Shown here: positions 11,871-35,722 of the stretch, in pieces
Numbering within the stretch: the stretch's first letter is position 1
Layout of the letters: each line of letters starts with the position of its first letter
DNA from: Zygaena filipendulae
Taxonomy: Eukaryota; Arthropoda; Insecta; Lepidoptera; Zygaenidae
DNA length: 64,000 nt
Assembly: GCA_907165275.2 (NCBI GenBank)
Contig: OU015663.1
Coordinates: forward strand, 8,134,501 to 8,198,500
Reading direction: 5' to 3'
Made by a program: the position numbers and the translations under genes
The notes under the pieces: generated by a model
What the model saw: only the letters and a program-made list of their open reading frames with translations
Database searches by the model: none
What the model was told of the DNA's origin: nothing

Positions 11871-12661
11871 CTTATATTTGAAACAAAAGGTTCAGTTTTG
11901 TTTGTTAAACTATTTATTTATATTATCTGCCGACGGACAAATGGCCGTCTACCACCATCTTTTATTTGACTTTTTTAACCTTAGGTATATCGAAATTTAG
12001 GTCGATTATACGTGGTATGCAAGTGGAAGGTTAAAAAAATAAAGTACTGTAAGAGATAGTAGTAGATCCCTTGTACTTGGTTACATAATTATTTTTTTTC
12101 TAAATCGATTGTAACAATGTGTAATTACGGTATTTGACTATAATTAAAAATCATACATTGAATGCTATTAATGTCTACTAGCATTGTTTCGATTAGGTAC
12201 CTATACCGGTCGAAATTGAGTATCATTATATCTGTTGAGAATGGGATAACAATACTGTTTCAAATTCACATAATTATAATACATGGCACGCAAACACTAA
12301 AATTAACAATAAAAGTAAAGCACTACTTATACCTAACTGTAAAAGCGTGACTTCCAGTTTTGTATTTCTTTATTTGAAAACATCAATGAATATACTACCA
12401 TTTGGTTTACTCCACCTAGCTTTAATAATTTAGTTGAGAAGTAAGGGCCCAATTTCACAACCAAATAGTCCTACTCTCTTCACTCTGAACATTCCTATTG
12501 CATTAAAATAATGCATTTTAAAAGAAGAAAAAGACAAATACCTAACTATATTATCTTTCTTTCTCTTTCAATTTTTCAGTAAGTATCAGGGTCCTATCTT
12601 AATTATTATTAGTTTACATCAAAAACTTCATTTAGATTTTTAAGCATTCTGCACTCTAAAT

Positions 12662-14493
12662 TCATGTACCCCAATGTAATCTGTTGTCATATACATCTGG
12701 ACTAGTTAATGGGGTGATTAAAAAGCACCAAAGAACAAACCCCAAGAGGAAATTGAATACAATAATAACTCTTTGAATGGGCGGGTACAGACCAACTTCA
12801 CTGAAGTTAGGAAAGCCCATGTGATTACAGAACATGTGGGCCACCAAGGGAGCAGCAAAATGACCTGAAAAGTTAGTAAAAATGTGTTATACATGATAGA
12901 GCTTGGTTTAATGTGTTCACTATTTAATATTGACATAATTAAGACTAAAAATATTGATTCTTCATATTATTGTAGTCTTGAATCATTTAGCCCTATATGG
13001 AGACGTAAATTCAAAATATCAAAATTAAATATTCATATAAACCATACATTGTTATTATTAAATTAATAAACCTTACCTGTTCTTAGAAATAAATATGCTG
13101 AGTATGCACCAAACAGACTAGTATACATAAACTGAAATGCTGTAAAGAAAAAATATAGCCATGACTTACAATGATAATAAATAAAATTACTCTAATGTTT
13201 CTAATGGTCAGTTTACACTTCCATAAGTAGTAAGTTCAGCTTACCATCTTACTAACTTACTTAATCGAAAAGTAGACAGCAACATCGAAACGGTGTGCTT
13301 CCGTAAATAAGTAAGTTCAACAACACATTTCTTCACCCTACTTACTTGCCGGCCGCAGTTGACACAGCGGCAAGTGGTAAGTAATAAATTGGTGGGGAGT
13401 CAGAGATGAAGCGGGCGGATGTACACGCCACTGTCCTGTCCAAAAAATAGAAGTGGTTTCTATCCTGCGGCAAATTGCTACCCATAATCACTTACTTACT
13501 TGCCGGCCGGCATCCACATGTGTTTTTTTACTTACTTACTACTTATGGAAGTGTAAACTGGCAATAATAGCATATCAAAGTTTACTAATAATTATACTTG
13601 ACTGTTTCAATAGAAACCATTGCCAGATGTTGTTATTTTATTTTTTCATACTTACATGAGATCATTAGTGCAGTTTTGAAATTAAATCCAGCTTTGATTT
13701 GTTCATACATGTGATGGAAATGTGCTGTAATAAAGAAGTTTAGTTTTTAACTTCAATAAAAGAAGTCTATTGAAACTTGACTTCCCTAATTAATTCACAT
13801 ACCAAAGCCAAATAATAAAGGCCCAATGAACATGGCATTGACTGGCTCTAAGCACTGCAGCAGCAGAGGCATCATGCATGCGCGGAACACCCACTCCTCA
13901 CTAAGTGGTGCCATGAAATGGTTCCGCACCCACACTAGGTCTTGCCAACTTGATAGCCAATATACAGGTTCTAAAAAATAATCCATAATCAATAATTTGA
14001 CTGTGTTGTATAAATAATGCAGTAAAATATTTCCTATTTATGAACATACCTGCATATAATTTCCATATTCCAGAACAAAACTGCATTGTCAGTGGACCCA
14101 TAAATAATGTGGCAGTGAGAAATAAAGGAATCACTGAAGCTTTGATCAGTCCGGGCGATCGCAAACCCAGATGTTCATAGACGTTACCCTTACTAAGGGT
14201 TTCTTCAGTAAAGAAATACTGAATAAAAAAGGGCGCCAGTATCATCATGCATGATACACTAAAAAATCTTCTTTTTATTGTAGAGGGATGATCTCTGAAA
14301 AACAAATAAGCAAAAAGTATTTGAAACCACACTATAAATAATTTTATAAGTCATAAAGTCAGCAGCAAAATAACTTGAGGTCGAGATACCTGCCTAATGT
14401 GGACCTCCAAACATGTAGACTAGCAACGTACGAAAATGTAAGAAACATACAAGCTAATACAGAAAATACACAAGTATTTACTTCGGGAAACAT
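12662..14493 (-). CDS. RCE1: CAAX prenyl protease 2 (RCE1)
   Basis: Six exons, read leftward: 14493-14390, 14294-14050, 13970-13803, 13724-13656, 13139-13077, 12864-12662 (TGA); 283 aa. RCE1 is a multi-pass ER-membrane endopeptidase that removes the last three residues of prenylated CAAX proteins such as Ras. The family's key residues are all present: EEWVFR at 141-146, FGFAHFHH at 170-177, and HMFCN at 226-230, with catalytic-type Glu141, His174, His226 and Asn230. [11 protein letters not shown] near residue 35 is another RCE1 signature. Human RCE1 is about 329 aa, so this is a compact copy. Exon 5 must start at 13139 rather than at the nearer CAG (13132), because only then is [12 protein letters not shown] in frame. 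It is divergent from FBXO11, with about 2.2 kb between start codons. Intron 4 carries a MITE. Confidence 0.93.
13209..13560. mobile_element. MITE in RCE1 intron 4
   Basis: The 27-bp ends starting CAGTTTACACTTCCATAAGT are inverted copies of each other over 352 bp. Inner ACTTACTTACTTGCCGGCCG-type repeats occur near both ends. No convincing target-site duplication. Confidence 0.75.
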
Positions 14494-14777
14494 GTTCAAT
14501 AACAATTGAATATGTTCACAACTTCACTACTTACATCACATCAATAATTTTAACAAAATTCTAAATTCAAGAGACAAGAACAATGAAACCATGAAACAGC
14601 AAATGAAACAGCTTCACAGCTGTTAAAGGAATGGGCAAAAAATATCGATAGTCGATACCGAAATATCGTAATCTTTTCAGAAAATATTCGACATAATATA
14701 ATATATCAGCAGTACACGGCCGGCCCAATAAATGCGACAAAGTAATGAACATAATATTATTAGAAATGTTCTGAACT
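14494..14777. promoter_or_regulatory. 5' flank of RCE1
   Basis: The region upstream of the RCE1 start codon, before the nearest transposon. AT-rich, with ATCGATAG/ATCGATAC-type runs at 14643-14660; no core promoter element is certain. Confidence 0.3.
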
Positions 14778-15347
14778 CATGATTTTTTTTTCTAATCTAT
14801 TTTAAAGATATATGGCCTACTTAAACAAAGCAAGTAAAAGGAAAAAATTGTATGCAATACGCATAAATTATTAAATAGAACGTTTCAAAGTTCCTGCTTT
14901 TGATTTTACCGTCAAAACGTGGAATAACATCACTAGTTAAAAATTAAGCCATAATAATCTGTGATAGAGATGTCACTGTGGTCATGTGATACTAACAGAC
15001 AGATAACTTCAATTTCCAAAAGCGAAATTAAGGTTAAACTGTGTCGAGTTACTTCCAAAAGTTCCAGTAAAGAATCGAAATGCATCCACCGATGCATTTT
15101 AAAGTAAAAAACTTCAGAAAAGGGAAAATATGTGTTGACCGTATGCACTTAGTTTCTTTTGTCTTCCCTGAACGTGACGTAATATGTTAAGCGTGACTGT
15201 GATTAGTGTTTCGTTTTACAAAATTAAAAGTTGAATATTTTGGAAACTATTGGTAATTTTTGTAAATCTTTCACGATAATGCTCTTCTAAGGCTCTATTT
15301 TTGAAATGTTGACACAATTTCTTATTATAAATTTCATGCAAGTACCC
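14778..15347 (-). mobile_element. GGGTACTTGCATGAA-end element, reversed copy
   Basis: The right end TTCATGCAAGTACCC (to 15347) is intact; the left end is truncated to CATGATTTTTTTTT. About 570 bp matching the copies at 29063-29689 and 62729-63330 in opposite orientation. No transposase ORF. Lies between RCE1 and FBXO11. Confidence 0.75.
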
Positions 15348-16371
15348 TATTGTCGAACATCGATATTTTAAATCTTAAAATCGCTCCGACTTCTCTAGCC
15401 TCTAATTTTTTGGTTGAAGCTACAGCATTAGCGCTGCCTGTATATTTTGACCAAAAAAATGTCTGTAAATGGTTTCTTTGGTGTGACAATAGCAGTTAGC
15501 AGTGCCCATGTAATTGAAGTGTAACGGCGGGAAGTACCGTTTCTCATTATTTGTTTTTAAACTATTTTTTCTTTAATAATGGCTACAGTGTGGAAGTTTA
15601 TAAAAAAGGAACAATTTTTTTCACTTTTAAAAATTACTTTAAAGTAACCATGCCTTGGGGTAAAAACATCAATATATCGAAATATCGATATTTTTTATAA
15701 AACATATTATTATTAATACTCAACGATTTCTTTTTATAATATTGATACCATCGATATATTTTGTTCATTTGCCCAACCCTAAGCTGTGTAGCTGTAGTAA
15801 ACAGACTACAGCTGTAGCCACAGAGTACTTTTTGACTGTCGCCACAGAGTACTTTTGACTGTAGCCAAGAGCATAGCGGTTCTCCGTCTACGCCACAGAG
15901 TGTAGCTGACTGTAGATGACTACCGTAAACAAAAAAAAAGTTAAAGCGGCTGACAGCAGCTGACTCAGGAGAATAACCGTAGAATTCCGAATTCCGTCTA
16001 CGAGAATAACTGAGCCAATAATAATAATAATAATTTATAGGTCTTGTCAGTTACTTTCAAAGATATAGGCTCAGAGCTCAGAAGAATGAGTAATAAATAT
16101 AATATAGGTATCAAATAGGATTTTTATTTTTTTTATTCGTAAATGTTCAAAGGAGAGAAGAGACCGATTTTGATACTAATAACTGTTTATTCACGTCCGT
16201 GACAATATAACATGTTAAAAAAACTGAATACCGTTTTTTGGGCCTGGATTTTTTTTCACAAGTGATAACTCTTTGGTAATTAATTAAATAATATTGTATT
16301 TTTGCTAATTTACTTCCTTTTATAATTATTTAAATGTAGTAAGATCAGAGTTGGCAACACAGTACCATGGC
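15348..16371. other. Intergenic, repeat fragments
   Basis: No gene seen. Two TATCGATA-rich patches (about 15660-15760), a run of related blocks ACAGAGTACTTTTGACTGTAG (15820-15920) and an (AAT)n microsatellite at about 16017-16033. Confidence 0.4.
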
Positions 16372-16675
16372 CGCCATTTTTAAAAATCCGCCATTTTTTT
16401 CTAGAGTCGCCCGTTGTTCGTTCAGGGTAGTGTCGATTTTCGTTGTAATTTATCTAATTATTTTTCTCAGCTGATACTATTTTAGTTTAGTTAGCGTGAA
16501 TACTAAGATATTGATTTATCTTATAATTGCTTTTTATCGACTGTTGAGCTGAAAAGTATATTTTCCAAATTGTTTTCCCAATCTAGAACTATACAGAAAA
16601 TGGCCGACGGTGTTGGTGCGGGTGTCTCCTTTGTTTAGAACTGCATTCTAGTGATTATAAGTGTTAAAAGAAATA
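16372..16675 (+). promoter_or_regulatory. Candidate FBXO11 promoter/5' UTR with GCCGCCAT-type motifs
   Basis: Upstream of the FBXO11 start are GGCCGCCATTTTT (about 16369), CCGCCATTTTTTT (about 16388) and the reverse form AAAATGGCCGAC (about 16597). These resemble YY1/Pleiohomeotic binding sites found near metazoan start sites. A 12-codon uORF (16600-16638) also lies here. Promoter activity is inferred from position and motifs only. Confidence 0.4.
16600..16638 (+). promoter_or_regulatory. Upstream ORF before FBXO11
   Basis: ATG in a strong context (GAAAATGG) opens a 12-codon frame (MADGVGAGVSFV) ending in TAG 37 bases before the FBXO11 start. It would repress translation of the main ORF only if transcription starts upstream of 16600, which the sequence cannot show. 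Confidence 0.4.
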
Positions 16676-30010
<13,335 letters not shown>

Positions 30011-30983
30011 GCGCCGCGCCCACCGCGCCCCGCCCCGCCCCGCACCGCCCCGCACCGCCCACCGCACGCGCCCACGGCACAGTCAACAGTATTCGGGATG
30101 ATTCATATCACACCGTGCCGTGTCCGAGGCGAGCCCTGAAAGTTGACTTCATATTTCAATCTTAATTTGTTTAGGAGCATAGAATACAATACGTTGACTA
30201 TTTGACACAAGGGCATCAAACGTTTTCTGTTCTCTACGGCTATACAAATTAATATTACATTTTCAAGCTCGTGACTCGACTGGGACCCGGCGCTATCTAA
30301 CTTGAATCGTCCTTTCGTCGGTACACGAATACTATGCAAATATCCCATGTTGTTTTTTTTCTCAAGTCGGCCACACACGTAACGATGTGTCGCTTTGTAC
30401 TGACAGTATATTGGAGGAGTGTGTGCGTGAAACAACTGCACGGTATTTGGGTTTAACCTGATCGTATCTTCAGTGTTCACACACACCTCATCAATATTAC
30501 TATATCTGTCAGCGCCACACAGCGACACATCGTTACCTATATGGCCGGCTTAAGCCGACGCCGACTGGACTGCAACGATATTTAATTTTATATAAATATT
30601 ATATATTGTTCGTAAATTATCATTATTTTTACTGCGTTTTTTTATGTATGTAAACGCATAAACGTTCTCGTTTTGTCGGCAAATGTATTTTTAAGTTCGT
30701 ATTTAGACTAGTTTTCTTTGACAATTATTTTTATTATCTAAAACTTCACGTTGAATGTTCTCTTCCGAGAGTCGCTGAACGAGAGCCGACCGCTCGTTTG
30801 CCGTGTGATCGTGCAGCATGGAACGGAGAGGTTCATCAAATATAGATCTAAACAGAGGCGTAAAAGTTGACTCTTTACGTATTCCTAAATTGTGTATTTG
30901 GCAAAGCATTTGACGTGCAGTATGTTAGGTACTTCACTTCAGTATTCGATGCGCGAGTTTTATTCGCCCCAAATGTCATATAT
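30011..30983. other. FBXO11 3' UTR and flank
   Basis: Immediately after TGA is a C-rich run of CCCCG/CACCG units (30023-30062), which on the opposite strand gives several GGGG runs. Further on the DNA is AT-rich with no gene. A pair of inverted TAACGATGTGTCGCTTTGTA-like blocks (about 30379 and 30533) suggests a small MITE. Polyadenylation site not assigned. Confidence 0.45.
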
Positions 30984-31161
30984 AAAAATCTCGTGTCACA
31001 GTGTTTGAGAACTCCTCCGAAACTCCTTAACCGATTTTTATGAAATTTTTTGTGTATAGGTAGGTCTGCGGATAGGTCGTAGGCTATTTTTATACCCCGA
31101 GGCGATAAGGGTGACTATCCAGAATTACTTAGCCGCCGGTGAAACTGCGGCGCACAGCTAA
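30984..31161 (+). mobile_element. Helitron-like repeat
   Basis: Contains AACCGATTTTTATGAAATTT and GCCGCCGGTGAAACTGCGGC as a degraded hairpin, ending CTAA at 31158-31161. Confidence 0.55.
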
Positions 31162-31183
31162 GTAATCCAATAAAATATATAGG

Positions 31184-31772
31184 GTGTGTTCCATAATGCA
31201 CTGCAAGCACTGTAAGGAATGACGTCAATTTAGTATACTGCGAAGCCGTTCTTATATAAGTAGTTAGTTAAACTGGTTACTGGTATGCAGTCCAATAGAC
31301 TGTCACCCATGTCATTGTCATGTCACGCCGGCGACCACTCATCGACCACCGACTGACTCGGTTGCTTGTGGAGGTCGTCGCGAGTGGACGCCTGTCGCTT
31401 TAAAAAAGAAATAGAAGACGACCGACTGACGCGATTGACCCTGCTTTGTTTATTTTGGAACTATCAAGATTTCAAAATACATAATATATCCAGAGTGCTT
31501 TTATAATTCATTCGTGTTGCTTTGTCTGATAAGTCACACATTTTCACTAAGTTGCCATTTAATAAAAGAAGAAGATTATTAGGCCGAGGTTGATCACGTG
31601 ATCAAAGCACCGAGAGCATCTTACCTCGAAAACGCCAGTGCTCACAGTGCAAAAATAGCGACTATTACGATATCCTATATTTCCCTAGGATGCTGCGGCA
31701 GTGTACAGTCAGTTTATAACGGAACCAGTTTAAGAGCACTGACCGTTGCTCGCAGTGTATTATGGAACATAC
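31184..31772. mobile_element. Non-autonomous element with TGTTCCATAATGCACTGC ends
   Basis: GTGTTCCATAATGCACTGCA at the left and CGCAGTGTATTATGGAACAT at the right are inverted copies with few mismatches, about 590 bp apart. The interior has no recognisable transposase. Confidence 0.65.
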
Positions 31773-33910
31773 ATAATACAGTTCTTCATGAGCACAGGGC
31801 GTGCAAGAAACCGTCACGCCGACGGATCATAATCCATAACAAAAGGTCTCTCATTCATGTAACGTTACACACGTTACGAGACTACTATTATCAGAGATTT
31901 TTACCCTATTATTATTACTAATTATTAATTTATTATGAGCTTGAATGACATTTGATAGCGCATGCGAATAATTAAGTTTTTGCTGCACTGTGTTAACTTG
32001 AGTCCTTGATGTGCTTGGTCAAAACAGATGACTTGCGGTGTAGCGCACTTGGTATTTTTTTTATATTTGCCAAATATACAGATGAAGCAAATTTAATATT
32101 TTGGCAAAGAGGCGTTTGCAAAATACGCAAAAATAAAAAATCGATTGAATAGCCACCACCATAAAGACCTCAAAGTGGCGTCGGTAAGCTTTTCTCGACC
32201 CAGTATGACCGACACATATATGTGGCGTAAACCAGGTTTGTCTTTACCAAATAGTAGATACACTATTATATCCTCTAGTACTTAAACCTTCCGGTACATG
32301 TTGCATGTATTTGAAAGCTGGTTAAAAAATCACGGTTGAACCGCTCTATTTGTGTATGTATGTATGTAGAGAAATGTTTTGTTTATTAAATCATCGGTAC
32401 TTAATAATTATGTATTCAAGGAGTAGCGTCACTCATTCCAAAATTGTAATCGTACCATAATCTCGTGGAATCACATCGTTAGAATAATGTTATTCGTTTT
32501 GTAAGATATGAATACTGGTAGCGACATTTATAATAAATAATAATTGTATGTTATAGTTTAATCATGATGGAGGACGTTTATAATGTTTTATGAACTAAAA
32601 TCAATATCTTATACGTATTATAATATTTTTTAGTTGTTGCGTATTCTCGATCCAGCGACTGCGACGGTCAGGGTAGCTTTTTGTAATATATTATAACATA
32701 CTATATTTTAATAATTTGACGACACAGTTTTATTTCGGAGCAAATTTAATCTTAGCTCTCCTGACAATAAAGGTGAATTGTTCAGATGTTTTAGTTAATA
32801 AAGATATTTGTGCAAGTTATTTTGTGTTGGAGCACAGTAGCAGTAGGCCGTGGCAGGGTCATCGGAGCCCGCGCCGGAGTTCTCTGTTCCCGTTCGATTG
32901 TCGATTGGGGATCTGCCTCGCCTAACTATAGCGGCGCTCCTAATGCGCTTTGTAAATATTTATGTCACACAATAATCGAAACTGTAGTAGGATAACTAAT
33001 GTATTTGTATCATTATATTTTATTATTATCGATCACAACATGAGTATAATGTTTAATTAATAATTGTGGTTTACGTAATGGTATGTGTTGAAGATCAGGA
33101 GCGGGCGCGCCGCTCGCTTGCGTCCACACGCGCCCGTCTGAGCCAGTAAATAGGGAGGAGATATCATTGGCCGACCGCGAGCGCGGCGACCGTTTAGTGT
33201 ATATTAAGGTGAAAATTAAGAAAGGAATGTGTGTATTTAACTGAAAAAGATCTTAGGTACAATTGATATTTTATAATTAAAATTTGGTATCGATATCGAC
33301 CGAGAAGCAATGTTAGGAAACCGGTATGAGCTGCGTCCGCGCAGTCAAGAGTTCTGATAGTGATAAATAAGTTAGCCAATAAGTTATAATGAAAATTACT
33401 CAATATTAATCACTATTGCAAAGTTTCGAATTGCTAAATCGTCTCCATTAATATGGTATAATATTATGAATCTGCTTTTTTTTTATAAACCTCAAACTGT
33501 GATTTTCTATTTGAACATTTTAAATGTTCACAACAAACTGAATTATGACTTTTGTGTCGAAATTATAATAATAATAATTGTATTATTGTGCCGCCGATAT
33601 TTTATACAGTCAAATGTGAAATTTGTTATTTATTAATTAATCTTTAATTTATTAAATTCAAATCTGGATATTTTTTTGTTTATTATGAAAATACCACTGT
33701 AAAAGCCGTGATAAACATCGTATAACATTATAACGGCATTTTATTCAACCCTATTTACTGCATCGGCTACTTTAATTCATTTTTAACAAGATTGCAGTAC
33801 CTAGCTCGATTGAAGTTGCATCGCTGCAGCCCGCCGACGGCAATGAAAATAACAGATAATTTTGCCACATGTTATCGCGATAACGCGAATATTCGAGGTT
33901 GTATCTCTAA
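31773..33910. other. Intergenic, AT-rich
   Basis: No gene recognised. A GC-rich patch at about 33100-33190 (GGGCGCGCCGCTCGC, CCGCGAGCGCGGCGACC) stands out from its surroundings but carries no supported ORF. Part may be the distal 3' UTR of FBXO11. Confidence 0.35.
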
Positions 33911-34511
33911 AGGTGGGTACTGACCAACATTACGAGATGTAATGTAACATTCGCATCGAGCATGTACGCTGTGTTTTAAAATCGGCGTAACATGCTCGTC
34001 AAAACTCTGTGCTCCGCTTTCGCCGTTTAGTTCACTCAAGATGGCCGACAGCGAGGACGCGTTGGCATCTTTGATTCTACTTAATTATTGTTTCAACCAA
34101 ATTAAGAAGAAGAAAAATGTTACTGGACATCAAACTTATTTAAAAACAGAGGCGTATGTGGTGGTTTGTCCTTGATAGCAATTTTAAAAAACCAAATGAT
34201 TACTGGACAGTATAAAAACTTTGTACGCATGTCTCCGATCGATTTTGAAGAACTCGTGAATTTAATTGGACCAAGTGTACATAAAAAGGATACAAATTAT
34301 AGAAAAGCAATCAGTGTCACGGAACGTACTGACCGAACCGCGTAACACTCAAAGGATTCGCCAAAAAACCGACAGCCGGGTGGAGCACTCAAAGCGAGCA
34401 ACGAGCGGCTCGTTGCTCGCTGGTTTCCCCGTAACACGACGTACTGACTGCACGAATGCTCGCGGTGTAACACGTTACATTACACCTCGTAACGTTGGTC
34501 AGTACCCACCT
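33911..34511 (+). mobile_element. PIF/Harbinger element, internally deleted
   Basis: Inverted ends start AGGTGGGTACTGACCAAC and extend about 40 bp. TAA flanks both sides (33908-33910 and 34512-34514), the three-base TWA duplication typical of Harbinger. Inside, a frame from about 34036 begins MADSEDALASL. Another frame near 34200-34330 reads [20 protein letters not shown], resembling the N-terminal part of Harbinger (HARBI1-type) transposases. The DDE domain is absent, and the frame breaks between the two segments. Confidence 0.85.
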
Positions 34512-34521
34512 TAAGGGGCTA

Positions 34522-34911
34522 ACCCTATTGCACGCGGTCAGAGTTCCGAGTTCTGCGTTCCGCGTTCACTGTAATCTATGGGGTGGCTTAGAATCGTACA
34601 CACACCGACCGCGACGGTCAAAGTGAACGCGCGTTCTGCTAGAGTTCCATTTTTGGCAAAAACAAACTCAAGCACTATGTTCGACGATTTGAACATTTTA
34701 TAAAGTTAGTGATAGACAGATCTTTTTTTATGATTTAAGCAACGTGGACTACAAAAAATCGTCAAAAAAGGCAAATGCTTGGGCAGAAATTACCTAAGAA
34801 ATTAATGTTTAAAAACAATTTTACCTAACTACTAAACTCCAAACTAGACTGCTCGCAGTGTGCGTGTGATCGCAGAACGCGGAATTCGGAACTGACCGCG
34901 TGCAATGGGGT
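34522..34911. mobile_element. MITE with ACCCYATTGCACGCGGTCAG ends
   Basis: The two inverted ends share about 20 bp, followed by GTTCCG..TTC.GCGTTC in both arms, about 390 bp overall. It lies ten bases from the Harbinger element, perhaps a nested or tandem insertion hot spot. Confidence 0.7.
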
Positions 34912-35722
34912 ATTCTTTGTAAGACTCCATTCATACCGAGGCCCGAGGTGACAGCGGCTGGAAGAGCGGTTCGCGGCAGGCTAGCGTCGAGTCTCGCAGA
35001 TATTCAGTGATCGGCACATTGGACATTGGTATCCAAAAAGACAAATATTATGCGTGAACAGCGGGGAGCGCTTGACTAGTGGCGGAAACAGCAATGCCGA
35101 AAAATGCGGGCGGACGCGCGACCTTTTCCGAGTCTCTCGAGCGAGCGATACTATCTACTGAGTAGTAGGTATACGTAATTTAGATATTTAAAAAAATTTA
35201 CACTGAAACATGCTCACCGCTTCGCTTCTGGCCACTGCCATCTCGATATCAATTGACCCTCAGAGCGAGAGAAAATATTTTCTTAGAGACAGCGAATTTT
35301 ACTACTGACTAGACTCAACAATTAGGATAGCCAAATCCTAATTTTTGATTCTAATGACAGCTAAAACGGTGGTACATGATACAGGCAATGTGAGAATTTT
35401 TCACATTATTGCGATTGTCTAATCTTGATAATCGGTCGATTTCTTGTAGTAATGTTAAGTTCCTGAAATTAATCCTGTAGGGGCTGCAAGTAATACAAAA
35501 AACTGTATGTGCGGTGACATACTTTTTTTGATTCAAGAATATCAACAAAACTAGACAAATCATAAAACTTATAACATTTCCATCAATCTCTAAATCACAA
35601 CTAAAAGCGACTGATCGATATTTGTAACTACTAAGATTAATTATTAATAACACTTATTTAAATTTTAACAATCATTCAATGAAGTTCTTCACAGTCTATA
35701 ATAAATGTAGGTACATACATAT
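34912..35722. other. Intergenic before the RhoGAP gene 3' end
   Basis: No gene recognised; a GC-rich part (34935-35160) then AT-rich DNA. The end probably contains the 3' UTR of the minus-strand RhoGAP gene. Confidence 0.35.

Noticed and set aside
13131..13134. RCE1 exon 5 acceptor at CAG before TTTATG
   Set aside because: It shifts the frame and gives a stop within four codons; the acceptor at 13140 keeps the RCE1 family sequence.
16017..16033. (AAT)n and similar microsatellites (also 27833, 47775, 57950)
   Set aside because: Ordinary simple repeats, mostly retroelement tails; not worth separate interpretation.
31598..31921. 107-codon open frame downstream of FBXO11
   Set aside because: It overlaps the end of the TGTTCCATAATGCACTGC-ended element and has no family features.
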